NCBI GenBank assembly: GCA_030698375.1
Contig: JAUYLL010000144.1
Location: forward strand, 1 to 55,286
DNA length: 55,286 nucleotides
Reading direction: 5' to 3'
Origin: Nocardioides sp.
Lineage (GTDB): Bacteria > Actinomycetota > Actinomycetes > Propionibacteriales > Nocardioidaceae
The notes beneath the pieces are model-generated. The model searched no databases and had not been told where the DNA came from. It saw nothing but the letters and a program-made list of their open reading frames with translations. This document shows positions 39,054 to 47,909 of this stretch, piece by piece. The translations under genes and the position numbers were made by a program. Position 1 is the stretch's first letter; each line of letters opens with the position of its first letter.

Positions 39054-40700
39054 TCAGGACGTGCGGAAGTCGACCTGGTGCCAGCCGGTCGCCCCGTCGG
39101 GGACGACGTTGCGCCGCGCGCTCGTCTGCGTGGACCCGGAGCGGTCGGTGGCGCGCACGGAGAGCAGGTGCTCGCCGGCGGGGGCGTCGACCTCCGCGGT
39201 CCACTGCACCCAGGTGTCGGTCTCCGAGGCGTCGGTGGGCACGGCACCCAGCTCGGCCTCGACCCAGTCGCTGCCGTCGACGCGCACCTCCACGCGCTCG
39301 ATGCCGGTCTGCTGTGCCCAGGCCACGCCCCCGACCCGGACGGGGCCGGCGGGCAGCTCGCTGCCCGACCGGGGGACGTCGATGCGGGACATGGTGCGCA
39401 CCGGGCCCTGCTCGGACCACCCGCGCTGGGTCCAGTAGGCCTCGACGTCGGCGAACCGGGTGACCTCGAGTTCGACGACCCACTTGGTGGCGGAGACGTA
39501 GCCGTAGAGGCCGGGGACGACGGTCCGCACGGGGAAGCCGTGCTCGACCGGCAGCGGCTCGCCGTTCATCGCGACCGCCAGCATCGCGTTGCGGTCGTCG
39601 GTCAGCGTGGTGAGCGGGGTGGCGCAGTTCCAGCCGTCCTCGGAGGTCTGCAGCACCGCGTCGGCGCCCTCCTGCACCCCGGCCTCGGCGAGCAGGTCCG
39701 CGACCCGCACCCCGCTCCACCAGGCGTTCCCGATGAGGTCGCCCCCGACGGGGTTCGACACGCAGCACAGCGTCACCCAGCCCTCGGTCAGCTCGCGGGT
39801 GACCAGGTCCTGGTAGGTGATCTCGAGCTCGCGGTCCACGAGGCCGTGGACCCGCAGCCGCCAGGTCTCGGGGTTGATCGTCGGCAGCACCAGCGCGGTG
39901 TCGATCCGGTAGAACGCGTCCCTCGGGGTCCGCCACGGCTCCGGGTCGAGCCCGGCCAGCGCGGTCAGGTCGGCGCCGGCGGGGACGCGGCCACGGGTCG
40001 CCGGCAGGCGCAGCAGGCGGCGGCTGGCCTCCACCGTGGTCCGCGCCCGGCCGACCCAGCGGCCACCCACCCCGGCGAGGGCCGCCACCGCGGTGACCGC
40101 GCCCACCCGGACCAGGAGGGTGCGGCGATCGGTGCCGGCTTGGTCGGTGGGCTGTTCGGCCGGCTCGGGCTGGCGGGGGGCCGTGCCCGCCGTACCTGCG
40201 GGGAAGGAGAGGCCGGCGACCAGCACCCGCAGCGCCAGCACCCAGGTGAGGAGTCCCACCGCGATCGGCAGCACGTCCCCGGTGCCGGCGCCCGGACGCG
40301 TCACCACGGCGAGACCGCCGAGCGCGGCGGTCCCGGCGAGCAGGAGCAGCGACAGCAGGGAGGAGCGCCGGGTGAGGACCCCCGCCGCGGCGGTCAGGAG
40401 CAGGACGACGACCGCGACACCGCCGACCAGCAGCGGCTTGTCGTAGCGCCCCACGAGGTCGATGAGGAACTCGGCCACCCCGCCCGGGGTCACCTCGATG
40501 ACGGCCTCGCCCACCGCGACCACCGGGTGGGCACGCAGGCCGAGGACCGCCTGCACCAGGTCGGCGACCGCGAGGCCCGCGACCCCGGCCAGCAGTCCGG
40601 CGAGGGCGCGGCGCCACCGGTCGGCGGTCACCGAGGTCGCGGCGGCGGAAACGCCGGGGGAGGCCTCGGCGGCCGGGGCGGGACGGGGATCGGTGGGCAC
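39054..40700 (-). CDS. Membrane-anchored sulfite-oxidase-family molybdopterin oxidoreductase
   Basis: 548-aa protein. The N-terminal 190 residues hold about four hydrophobic helices (near 30-53, 80-108, 113-135, 142-168). Then [11 protein letters not shown] near 195 introduces a fifth hydrophobic segment with a twin-arginine look. The catalytic oxidoreductase molybdopterin domain spans about 255-430; the Mo-ligating Cys is in [12 protein letters not shown] near 312, with [11 protein letters not shown] following. A C-terminal Mo-co dimerisation (Ig-like) domain covers about 435-545. Catalysis would face the outside of the membrane. Substrate unknown (sulfite, methionine sulfoxide or similar). 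GTG start. Upstream of and probably co-transcribed with ispF; divergent from the TetR operon. Confidence 0.87.
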   Translation of the reverse strand: MPTDPRPAPAAEASPGVSAAATSVTADRWRRALAGLLAGVAGLAVADLVQAVLGLRAHPVVAVGEAVIEVTPGGVAEFLIDLVGRYDKPLLVGGVAVVVLLLTAAAGVLTRRSSLLSLLLLAGTAALGGLAVVTRPGAGTGDVLPIAVGLLTWVLALRVLVAGLSFPAGTAGTAPRQPEPAEQPTDQAGTDRRTLLVRVGAVTAVAALAGVGGRWVGRARTTVEASRRLLRLPATRGRVPAGADLTALAGLDPEPWRTPRDAFYRIDTALVLPTINPETWRLRVHGLVDRELEITYQDLVTRELTEGWVTLCCVSNPVGGDLIGNAWWSGVRVADLLAEAGVQEGADAVLQTSEDGWNCATPLTTLTDDRNAMLAVAMNGEPLPVEHGFPVRTVVPGLYGYVSATKWVVELEVTRFADVEAYWTQRGWSEQGPVRTMSRIDVPRSGSELPAGPVRVGGVAWAQQTGIERVEVRVDGSDWVEAELGAVPTDASETDTWVQWTAEVDAPAGEHLLSVRATDRSGSTQTSARRNVVPDGATGWHQVDFRTS

Positions 40701-40739
40701 ACCTCCATGTTCGCGCGCCGGTCAATCCCGGACGGGCGC

Positions 40740-40784
40740 TTGCCACCGAACCGCGGCTGGCCTAATGTCTGGACACATGTCCAG
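40740..40784 (+). promoter_or_regulatory. Promoter and TetR operator of the cyp123-cyp51 operon
   Basis: TTGCCA at 40740-40745, a 17-nt spacer and TAATGT at 40763-40768 form a strong promoter. CTGGACACATGTCCAG at 40769-40784 is a dyad with perfect 7-bp arms that spans the probable transcription start and the ATG at 40777. The regulator gene itself begins inside this dyad, a classic autorepression layout. No Shine-Dalgarno fits, so the transcript may be leaderless. Confidence 0.65.
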
Positions 40785-41409
40785 TCAGGTGTCTGCCGGA
40801 GCGTGGGTGAGCGGAGGCGCGCACACCCGCCGTGAGCTCAACCCGCGCCAGGCCGACACGGTGGCGCGGGTGCTGACGGCGGCGCACGAGGAGGTCAAGA
40901 CGGTCGGGTACGACGCGCTGACGATCCGCTCCGTGGCGGCCCGGGCCGGCATGGCGCCCGCGACGGCGTACACCTACTTCGGGTCCAAGAACCACCTCGT
41001 TGCCGAGCTGTTCGCCCGGCAGATGGCCGAGCGCGTGGTCGCGCAGGTCGCCGACCCCGACGGCCCGGCCGACGAGCGGGACGCCGTCACCCGGGTCGTC
41101 GACCTCATCGAGTCGCTCACCGGCTTCCTCGCCGCCGAGCCCGAGATCGCCCAGGCCGTCACCCCCGCGCTGCTCGGCAACGACGCCGACGTCCAGCACC
41201 TGCGGGTGCGCATCGGTGCGGGGTGGGCCGAGTGGTTCGCCGGCGCGCTCGGCGACGACGCCGGGGACCGCACCGAGGCGGTCCTCGACGCGTTGATGCT
41301 CGCCGTCTCCGGCGGCCTGCTCCAAGCCGGCATGGGCCTGATGACCTACCCGCAGATGGGCGAACGCCTCGCACGCGCGGCCCGCGTGATCATGGGAGAC
41401 GACGCATGA
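40777..41409 (+). CDS. TetR family transcriptional regulator
   Basis: 210-aa TetR regulator. An N-terminal arm of 25 residues precedes the helix-turn-helix: ARVLTAAHEEVKTVGYDALTIRSVAARAGMAPATAYTYFGSK-type sequence near residues 30-70. The C-terminal ligand domain is helical (VVDLIESLTGFLAAEPEIAQAV). The ATG at 40777 lies in the operator dyad; the upstream open frame is antisense to the Moco gene. Its stop overlaps the ATG of the first P450 (ATGA). By position it corresponds to mycobacterial Rv0767c, next to cyp123, and is the likely repressor of the whole operon. Confidence 0.9.
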   Translation: MSSQVSAGAWVSGGAHTRRELNPRQADTVARVLTAAHEEVKTVGYDALTIRSVAARAGMAPATAYTYFGSKNHLVAELFARQMAERVVAQVADPDGPADERDAVTRVVDLIESLTGFLAAEPEIAQAVTPALLGNDADVQHLRVRIGAGWAEWFAGALGDDAGDRTEAVLDALMLAVSGGLLQAGMGLMTYPQMGERLARAARVIMGDDA

Positions 41410-42659
41410 CCGTCCTCGACGAGCACAACACCGGCACCGACCCGCTGGTGTTCGACCCCTACGACTACGTCTTCCAGGACGACCCCTACCCGACGTACGC
41501 GCGGCTGCGCGCGGAGGCGCCGCTCTTCCACGAGGAGCGCTACGACCTCTGGACCCTCGCCCGGCACGCCGACATCGCCGCGGCGGTCCGCGACGACGAC
41601 ACCTTCTCGAACGCGATGGGGGTCTCGCTCGACAAGAGCGCCTGGCACAAGGACGCCCACCGGGTGATGTCGTTCCTCGCGATGGACCCGCCCCGCCAGA
41701 CCCGGCTGCGGTCCCTGGTCTCCAAGGCCTTCACCCCGCGCCGAGTGCGCGAGCTCGAGCCGCGCATCCAGGCGCTCACCGACAGCTACCTCGACGCCGC
41801 CTTCGCGCGCGTCGCCGAGGGGGCGGAGGAGATCGACTGGATCGCCGACCTCGCCGGCAAGGTCCCGATGGACGTCATCAGCGAGATGATGGGCGTGCCC
41901 GTCGCCGACCGGGACGAGATACGCAGACTGGCCGACCTCGTCGTGCACCGCGAGGACGGTCTCCAGGACGTGCCCCCGGCGGGCATGGAGGCGGCGGTGA
42001 TCCTCATCGGCTACTACGCCGACATGCTCACGCAGCGGAAGGCGCAGCCGACCGAGGACCTGACCTCTGCCCTGCTCGCGGCCGAGATCGACGGCGACCG
42101 GCTCGCGGACGACGAGATCATCGCCTTCCTCTTCCTCATGGTCGTGGCCGGCAACGAGACCACCACCAAGCTCCTCGGCAACGCGGTGTTCCACCTGGCC
42201 GCACACCCCGACCAGCGCGCCCACGTGCTGGGCGGCGGCGCCGACCCGCTCGCCGCGGTCACGCCGTGGGTCGAGGAGACGCTGCGCTACGACACCTCGA
42301 GCCAGATGGTCGCCCGTCACCTCAAGCAGGACCTGGCGCTGCACGGGGTGACCGCCCCCGCCGGCTCCAAGCTGCTGCTGCTCCTGGGCTCGGCCAACCG
42401 CGACGAGGAGATCTTCACCGACCCCACGCGCTTCGACGTGCACCGCCCCAAGGAGGAGCTCGCCCAGAGCCTGAGCTTCGGCGGCGGGCGGCACTTCTGC
42501 CTCGGTGCGAACCTCGCCCGGCTGGAGGCGCGGGTCGCGCTCGCCGAGCTGGTCCGCCGGGTCCGTGACTTCGAGGTCGACCCCGAACGCTGCGTGCGGG
42601 TGCACTCCACCAGCGTGCGCGGCTACGCCTCGGTCCCGACCCGGGTGGTGGTCCGCTGA
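41406..42659 (+). CDS. cyp123: Cytochrome P450, CYP123-like
   Basis: 417-aa P450. I-helix oxygen-binding motif VVAGNETTTKLL near residues 255-266, ExxR in WVEETLRYDTSS near 287-298, and the heme-binding loop FGGGRHFCLGANLAR with the Cys near 365. N-terminal PYDYVFQDDPYPTYARLR and internal VMSFLAMDPP, together with AFTPRRVRELEP, closely recall Mtb CYP123 as I remember it. It overlaps the TetR gene by 4 nt and the next SDR by 1 nt. It would use the ferredoxin encoded downstream. CYP123 has no established physiological substrate. Confidence 0.9.
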   Translation: MTVLDEHNTGTDPLVFDPYDYVFQDDPYPTYARLRAEAPLFHEERYDLWTLARHADIAAAVRDDDTFSNAMGVSLDKSAWHKDAHRVMSFLAMDPPRQTRLRSLVSKAFTPRRVRELEPRIQALTDSYLDAAFARVAEGAEEIDWIADLAGKVPMDVISEMMGVPVADRDEIRRLADLVVHREDGLQDVPPAGMEAAVILIGYYADMLTQRKAQPTEDLTSALLAAEIDGDRLADDEIIAFLFLMVVAGNETTTKLLGNAVFHLAAHPDQRAHVLGGGADPLAAVTPWVEETLRYDTSSQMVARHLKQDLALHGVTAPAGSKLLLLLGSANRDEEIFTDPTRFDVHRPKEELAQSLSFGGGRHFCLGANLARLEARVALAELVRRVRDFEVDPERCVRVHSTSVRGYASVPTRVVVR

Positions 42660-43435
42660 TGGGCAGGTACGACCGACCGGATCGCCGTCCAGCCGTCATC
42701 ACCGGCGCCTCCTCCGGCATCGGCGCCGCCACCGCGCTCGCCTTCGCCGAGGCCGGCTACCCGGTCGCCCTGGGCGCCCGGCGCACCGACCGGTGCGAGG
42801 AGCTGGCTGCCCAGATCCGCGAGCGGGGCGGCGAGGCCGTCGTCGCGCCCCTCGACCTGGTCGACCCCGGCTCGGTCGTCGACTTCGCCAAGCAGGTCGA
42901 GGCAGACCTGGGCCCGATCGAGATCGTCGTCTCCAACGCCGGCCTGGTCGCCCCCGGCACCGTCCACGAGGTCGAGACCGAGCGGTTCGCCGGTGAGCTC
43001 GACCTCAACATCCTCGGTGCCCACCGCCTGGTGCGCGCCTTCGTCCCGGGCATGGTCGAGCGCCGCCGCGGTGACCTCGTGGTGGTCTCCTCCGACGTGG
43101 CCGTGCGCGCCCGGCCGTTCATGTCGGCGTACGCGGCGGGCAAGTGGGGCCTGGAGGGTATGGCGCACGCCATGCAGATGGAGCTCGAGGGCACGGGCGT
43201 GCGCTGCTCGATCGTCCGGCCCGGCCCGACCTGGAGCGAGATGGGCTCCGACTGGGATGAGGCCGCCACCGCCGAGGTCCTCGAGGCCTGGGTCCGCTTC
43301 GGCCATGCCCGACACCCGCACTTCCTCAAGCCCACGGCGATCGCGGACGCGATCGCCACCGTCGTCGCGGCTCCCCGCGGCGTCCACATCAATCTGGTCG
43401 AGGTCTCCCCCGAGGCCCCCGTGGAGGATCGATGA
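42659..43435 (+). CDS. SDR family oxidoreductase (Rv0765c-like)
   Basis: 258-aa short-chain dehydrogenase. The start DRRPAVITGASSGIGAATA (glycine motif near residues 15-24), LGARRTDRCEEL, SNAGLVAPG near 98, and SSDVAVRARPFMSAYAAGKWG near 140-160 give a complete Ser-Tyr-Lys set. PGPTWSEMGSDWD near 193 and the C-terminal VEVSPEAPVEDR match the P450-associated SDR group found between cyp123 and cyp51 in mycobacteria. It overlaps both neighbours by 1 and 4 nt. Probably oxidises or reduces a hydroxyl/keto group made by the P450s. Confidence 0.88.
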   Translation: MGRYDRPDRRPAVITGASSGIGAATALAFAEAGYPVALGARRTDRCEELAAQIRERGGEAVVAPLDLVDPGSVVDFAKQVEADLGPIEIVVSNAGLVAPGTVHEVETERFAGELDLNILGAHRLVRAFVPGMVERRRGDLVVVSSDVAVRARPFMSAYAAGKWGLEGMAHAMQMELEGTGVRCSIVRPGPTWSEMGSDWDEAATAEVLEAWVRFGHARHPHFLKPTAIADAIATVVAAPRGVHINLVEVSPEAPVEDR

Positions 43436-44844
43436 GCACCACCCAGCAGCCCACCCAGCAGCCCGACGTGAGCGGCATCCCGGAGGTCTCCAAGGCCGTC
43501 GCCGACGACGGGTACGGACACCTCGCGGAGCTCCGCGTCGACCCGATCGGCCTGCTGCAGCGCGTGCGTGACGAGTGCGGGGAGATCGGCCGCTTCCGGC
43601 TCGCCGACCGCGACGTCGTCATGGTCTCCGGGGCGGAGGCGAACGAGCAGTTCTTCCGGGCGCCCGACGAGACGCTCGACCAGGCGGCGGCGTACCCCTT
43701 CATGACGCCGATCTTCGGCAAGGGCGTCGTCTTCGACGCCTCGCCGGAGGAGCGTCAGCAGGCCCTGAAGAACCAGGCGCTGCGCGGCGACATGATGCGC
43801 GGCCACGCTTCGACGATCGAGGCCGAGATCACCCGGATGGTTGCCCAGTGGGGCGACGAGGGCGAGATCGACCTACTCGACTGGTTCGCCGAGCTGACGA
43901 TCTACACCACGTCGTCCTGCCTCATCGGCAAGCCGTTCCGCGAGGAGCTCGACGCCCGCTTCGCCCACCACTACCACGACCTCGAGCGCGGCACCGACGC
44001 GATGGCGTACGTCGACGCCTACGCCGACCTCGAGTCCTTCCACAAGCGTGACGCCGCCCGCGAGGAGCTCGTCACGCTGGTGCAGGGGATCATCGACAAG
44101 CGGATCGCGCGGGGGAAGGTGCCGCGCGAGGAGCGCGACCTGCTCGACGTGCTGATCTCCATCGATATGAGCGCCGACTACATCACCGGGATCTTCATCT
44201 CGATGATGTTCGCCGGGCACCACACCTCCTCGGGCACCGCCGCGTGGGCGCTCATCGAGATGCTCCGGCACCCCGACGCGATGGCCGAGGTCGTCGCCGA
44301 GCTCGACGCGCTGTACTCCGACGGGGCTGAGGTCTCCTTCCAGGCGCTCCGCTCGATCCCGCGGCTCGAGGCCGTCCTCAAGGAGACGCTGCGCCTGCAC
44401 CCGCCGCTGATCATCCTGATGCGCGTGGTCCAGCAGGAGATCGAGCTCGCCGGCCACACCATCCCGCCCGGCGTCACCGTGGCCGCGTCGCCGAAGGTGT
44501 CGAACCGTCTCGCCGAGGACTTCCCGGACCCCGAGGCGTTCGACCCCGGGCGCTACATCGACCCGCGCCAGGAGGACCTCGTCAACCGGTGGACCTGGAT
44601 CCCCTTCGGTGCCGGCAAGCACCGTTGCGTGGGCTCGGCGTTCGCGATGATGCAGCTCAAGGCGATCTTCTCGGTGATCCTGCGCGACTTCACCTTCGAG
44701 ATGGTCCAGCCCTCGGAGTCCTACCGCGACGACGTCTCCAAGATGGTCATCCAGCTCCAGCAGCCCTGCCGGGTGAAGTACCGCCGGCGGGTCCCGACCG
44801 GCGCGACCAGCCAGGCGGACGGCGCGGCCACCGAGGCCGGCTGA
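43432..44844 (+). CDS. cyp51: Sterol 14-alpha-demethylase family P450, CYP51
   Basis: 470-aa P450 with CYP51 hallmarks: the B'-helix signature AAYPFMTPIFGKGVVFDAS near residues 84-102, the I-helix FAGHHTSSGTAAW near 259-271, LKETLRLHPPLIILMR near 317-332 and the heme loop FGAGKHRCVGSAFAMM with Cys near 399. These agree with Mtb CYP51 at nearly every motif I recall. The N and C termini carry short disordered extensions. ATG overlaps the SDR stop (ATGA), after GTGGAGG. It oxidatively removes a sterol-type 14-alpha-methyl; the true bacterial substrate is unknown because no sterol synthesis genes are present here. Confidence 0.95.
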   Translation: MSTTQQPTQQPDVSGIPEVSKAVADDGYGHLAELRVDPIGLLQRVRDECGEIGRFRLADRDVVMVSGAEANEQFFRAPDETLDQAAAYPFMTPIFGKGVVFDASPEERQQALKNQALRGDMMRGHASTIEAEITRMVAQWGDEGEIDLLDWFAELTIYTTSSCLIGKPFREELDARFAHHYHDLERGTDAMAYVDAYADLESFHKRDAAREELVTLVQGIIDKRIARGKVPREERDLLDVLISIDMSADYITGIFISMMFAGHHTSSGTAAWALIEMLRHPDAMAEVVAELDALYSDGAEVSFQALRSIPRLEAVLKETLRLHPPLIILMRVVQQEIELAGHTIPPGVTVAASPKVSNRLAEDFPDPEAFDPGRYIDPRQEDLVNRWTWIPFGAGKHRCVGSAFAMMQLKAIFSVILRDFTFEMVQPSESYRDDVSKMVIQLQQPCRVKYRRRVPTGATSQADGAATEAG

Positions 44845-45041
44845 TGCGTGTCGAGGCCGACCTGGACCTGTGCCAGGGGCACCAGATGTGCCAGGGCGAG
44901 GCGCCGACCGTCTTCGGCTTCGACGCGGCCGCCGACGTCGTCGTGGTGCTCGAGGAGCACCCCGACGAGTCCCTGCGCGAGCAGGTCCAGGCCGCGGTGA
45001 AGTACTGCCCGGCCATGGCGCTCGCGCTCCACGACGACTGA
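44844..45041 (+). CDS. 3Fe-4S ferredoxin for the P450s
   Basis: 65-aa ferredoxin of the [3Fe-4S] type with Cys in LCQGHQMCQG (C-x5-C) and YCPAMAL near the C terminus; the second Cys of a 4Fe cluster is replaced by His/Gln. It directly follows cyp51 (1-nt TGATG overlap), the same order as Rv0764c-Rv0763c. It passes electrons from a ferredoxin reductase, encoded elsewhere, to the two P450s of the operon. Confidence 0.92.
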   Translation: MRVEADLDLCQGHQMCQGEAPTVFGFDAAADVVVVLEEHPDESLREQVQAAVKYCPAMALALHDD

Positions 45042-45070
45042 CCGATCCGACCAGCAGTGAGGAACCGACG

Positions 45071-45685
45071 ATGAGCATGACCCGCGACGAGCTCGAAGAG
45101 TTCTGGGCCCGGTGGCTCGAGGCCAACCGGAAGGCCGAGGACGAGAAGAACTGGGGCCCGCTGGCCGACTACTACGCCGAGGACGCGACGTACGGGTGGA
45201 TGTACACCCCCGACGAGCACTTCATGGCCGTCGGCCGCGAGGAGATCCGTGACTGGGCCCTCGGCCTGGAGATGGCCGGCCTCGAGGGCTGGCACTACGA
45301 CTACATGGCCACGGTCATGGACGAGAAGACCGGCATGGTCGTGGGCTTCTGGAAGCAGAAGTCCGGCATCACCGACGACGCCACCGGCGAGGAGTACGAG
45401 ATCCTCGGCATCGGCGGCAGCTGGTTCGGCCTCGAGCGCGGGCCCGAGGGCCTGCACCTGGCCTGGCAGCGCGACTGGTTCGACCTGGGCTCGACGGCCC
45501 ACACGTTCCTGGAGATCCTCAAATCCGGGAAGGCCCCGCAGGGCCTGCAGGACCGGATCAGCCTCGACGGCATGGAGCAGCCCGGCCACTACCGCCGCGC
45601 GGATCTGCCCTCCAGCGTGTGGCCGCCGCCGGTCGAGGCCGGCCGGTTCGTCACCCAGGCCCAGGCCACCGGGGCCGAGCGGTGA
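45071..45685 (+). CDS. NTF2/SnoaL-like protein (Rv0762c-like)
   Basis: 204-aa protein. The N-terminal 150 residues look like a cystatin/NTF2 fold: RDELEEFWARWLEANRKAED, ADYYAEDATYGWMYTPDEHF near 36-55, VGREEIRDWALGLEM near 58, and VVGFWKQKSG near 95. This fold includes ketosteroid isomerases and polyketide cyclases. No KSI catalytic Asp pair can be confirmed by eye. Start ATG 45071 after GAGGAA, 29 nt from the ferredoxin stop, the widest gap in the operon. By order it corresponds to Rv0762c. It overlaps the ALDH start by 4 nt. Confidence 0.8.
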   Translation: MSMTRDELEEFWARWLEANRKAEDEKNWGPLADYYAEDATYGWMYTPDEHFMAVGREEIRDWALGLEMAGLEGWHYDYMATVMDEKTGMVVGFWKQKSGITDDATGEEYEILGIGGSWFGLERGPEGLHLAWQRDWFDLGSTAHTFLEILKSGKAPQGLQDRISLDGMEQPGHYRRADLPSSVWPPPVEAGRFVTQAQATGAER

Positions 45686-47142
45686 GCCTGCGCACGCCCC
45701 CGGCCCAGCAGCTCGTCGACGGCAAGCTCTGTCCGGCCAGCGACGGGACGACCTACCCGATCCTCAACCCCGCCACGGGCGAGGAGATCGGGCAGGCCCC
45801 GGACTCCACCGCAGACGACGTCGAGGCGGCCATCGTCGCCGCCCGGCGCGCCTTCGACGAGAGCCCCTGGGCGACCGACCGTGACCTGCGCGTGCGCTGC
45901 CTGCGCCAGCTCCACGAGGCGCTGCTCGAGGTCTCCGAGGACTTCACCGCGCTCACCACCGCCGAGGTCGGGATGCCCGGCTTCATGATGGGCGCCGCCG
46001 GCTTCGAGGTCCCCGTCGAGGGACTGAAGTGGGTCACCGACCTGCTGGAGTCCTACGAGTTCGAGACCGACCTCGGTGTCGCGAGCCCGATGGGGATCCC
46101 GTCACGCCGCACGGTCCGCCGCGAGCCGATCGGTGTCGTCGCGGCCATCACGCCGTGGAACGTGCCGACCCAGATCAACCTGGCCAAGATCGGTCCCGCG
46201 CTGGCCGCCGGCTGCACGGTCGTGCTCAAGCCGGCCCCGGATACCCCGTGGGTGGCCGCCGAGCTCGGTCGGCTCGTCGCCGAGAAGACCGAGATCCCCG
46301 CCGGTGTCCTCAACGTCGTCACCCCGCGCTCCAACCAGGTCGCCGCGGTGCTCACCTCGGACCCCCGCATCGACATGGTGTCGTTCACCGGCTCGACGCA
46401 GACCGGACGGGCGATCATGACCGCCGCTGCACCGACGCTGAAGAAGGTCTTCCTCGAGCTTGGCGGGAAGTCGGCGGCGATCGTGCTCGACGACGCCGAC
46501 GTGGCCGCGGCCGCGGCCGGCACGGCCTTCGCGGCGACCATCCACGCTGGCCAGGGCTGCGCGCTCACCACCCGGCTCGTCGTGCCCCGCGAGAAGTACG
46601 ACGAGGCGGTCCAGGCAGCGGCGACGACGATGGAGTCGATCGGGGCCAAGGACCCCGCCGACCCCGGCGCGATCTGCGGCCCGGTGATCTCGCAGGTGCA
46701 GCGCGACCGCGTCGAGGCCTACCTCCGCCTGGCCGAGGAGGAGGGCGGGACCTTCGCCACCGGCGGTGCCGTCATCGACCAGCCGGGCTACTGGGTGCAG
46801 CCCACTGTGGTGGCCGGCCTGGACAACTCCTCGCGGCTGGCGCAGGAGGAGATCTTCGGCCCGGTCCTCGTGGTCATCCCGCACGACGGCGACGACGACG
46901 CCGTGCGGATCGCCAACGACTCGGCCTTCGGGCTCTCGGGCTCGGTGGACTCCGGCTCCGTCGAACGCGCCACGGCCGTAGCGCACCGCATCCGCACCGG
47001 GACCCTCGCGGTCAACGGCGGTGTCTGGTTCAGCCCCGACGCCCCCTTCGGCGGCTACAAGCAGTCCGGCCTCGGCCGGGAGATGGGTGTCGCCGGCTTC
47101 GAGGAGTACCTCGAGACGAAGACCATCGCCTACCCCGCGTGA
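45682..47142 (+). CDS. NAD(P)-dependent aldehyde dehydrogenase (AldA-like)
   Basis: 486-aa aldehyde dehydrogenase. AAITPWNVPTQ near residues 152-162, the NAD-binding FTGSTQTGR near 236-244, catalytic Glu in LELGGKSA near 257-264, nucleophile Cys in HAGQGCALTTR near 288-298 and EEIFGPVL near 391. The start is GTG 45682, overlapping the NTF2-like gene (GTGA). By position and type it matches Rv0768 (aldA). Expected role: oxidation of an aldehyde produced by P450 or dehydrogenase steps. Confidence 0.92.
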   Translation: MSLRTPPAQQLVDGKLCPASDGTTYPILNPATGEEIGQAPDSTADDVEAAIVAARRAFDESPWATDRDLRVRCLRQLHEALLEVSEDFTALTTAEVGMPGFMMGAAGFEVPVEGLKWVTDLLESYEFETDLGVASPMGIPSRRTVRREPIGVVAAITPWNVPTQINLAKIGPALAAGCTVVLKPAPDTPWVAAELGRLVAEKTEIPAGVLNVVTPRSNQVAAVLTSDPRIDMVSFTGSTQTGRAIMTAAAPTLKKVFLELGGKSAAIVLDDADVAAAAAGTAFAATIHAGQGCALTTRLVVPREKYDEAVQAAATTMESIGAKDPADPGAICGPVISQVQRDRVEAYLRLAEEEGGTFATGGAVIDQPGYWVQPTVVAGLDNSSRLAQEEIFGPVLVVIPHDGDDDAVRIANDSAFGLSGSVDSGSVERATAVAHRIRTGTLAVNGGVWFSPDAPFGGYKQSGLGREMGVAGFEEYLETKTIAYPA

Positions 47143-47162
47143 CGAGAGGAAGCAGTAACCAC

Positions 47163-47909
47163 ATGAGACTCCAGGACAAGGTCGTCGTCGTCACCGGCGC
47201 GGCACAGGGCATCGGCGAGGTCTACGCGCGCTCGATCGCCGCCGAGGGCGCGGCCGTGGTCGTCGCGGACCTCAACGAGGAGGCGGGCGAGAAGGTCGCC
47301 GCTGGCATCAACGAGACCGGCGGGCGGGCGATCTTCGTCCGCACCGATGTCTCGTCGCACGAGTCGGCCGAGGCACTGGCCGCCCGAACCGTCGAGGAGT
47401 TCGGCGGCATCGACGGGCTGGTCAACAACGCCGCGATCTACGGCGACATGCAGTTCGACCTGCTCGTCAGCGTCGACTGGGACTACTACCGCAAGTTCAT
47501 GAGCGTGAACATGGACGGCGCGCTGGTGATGACCCGCGCGGTCTACCGCCACATGCAGGCACGCGGCGGCGGCTCGATCGTGAACCAGAGCTCGACGGCG
47601 GCCTACCTCTACTCCGGCTTCTACGGCCTGGCCAAGGTCGGCGTGAACGGGCTGACCCAGCAACTGGCGCACGAGGTCGGCGGCATGGGCATCCGCGTCA
47701 ACGCGATCGCCCCCGGACCCACCGACACCGCGGCCACCCGGACGCAGGCCGGTGATGCGTCCAAGGAGCTGGTCAAGGGCCTGGCGATCAAGCGGATGGG
47801 CCAGCCCGAGGACATGGTCGGCGCGTGCGTCTTCCTGCTCTCCGACGAGGCCTCGTGGGTCACCGGGCAGATCCTCGCCGTCGACGGGGGTCAGGTGTTC
47901 CGGTCGTGA
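47163..47909 (+). CDS. SDR family oxidoreductase (Rv0769-like)
   Basis: 248-aa short-chain dehydrogenase with VVVVTGAAQGIGEVYA near residues 7-22, VVVADLNEEAG (NAD type), NNAAIYGD near 88, VNQSSTAAYLYSGFYGLAKVG near 138-158 with the YxxxK, and IAPGPTDT near 180. Ends QILAVDGGQVFRS. ATG 47163 is 20 nt after the ALDH stop, with GAGAGGA upstream. Overlaps the next gene by 4 nt. Corresponds to Rv0769 in order and length. Confidence 0.9.
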   Translation: MRLQDKVVVVTGAAQGIGEVYARSIAAEGAAVVVADLNEEAGEKVAAGINETGGRAIFVRTDVSSHESAEALAARTVEEFGGIDGLVNNAAIYGDMQFDLLVSVDWDYYRKFMSVNMDGALVMTRAVYRHMQARGGGSIVNQSSTAAYLYSGFYGLAKVGVNGLTQQLAHEVGGMGIRVNAIAPGPTDTAATRTQAGDASKELVKGLAIKRMGQPEDMVGACVFLLSDEASWVTGQILAVDGGQVFRS

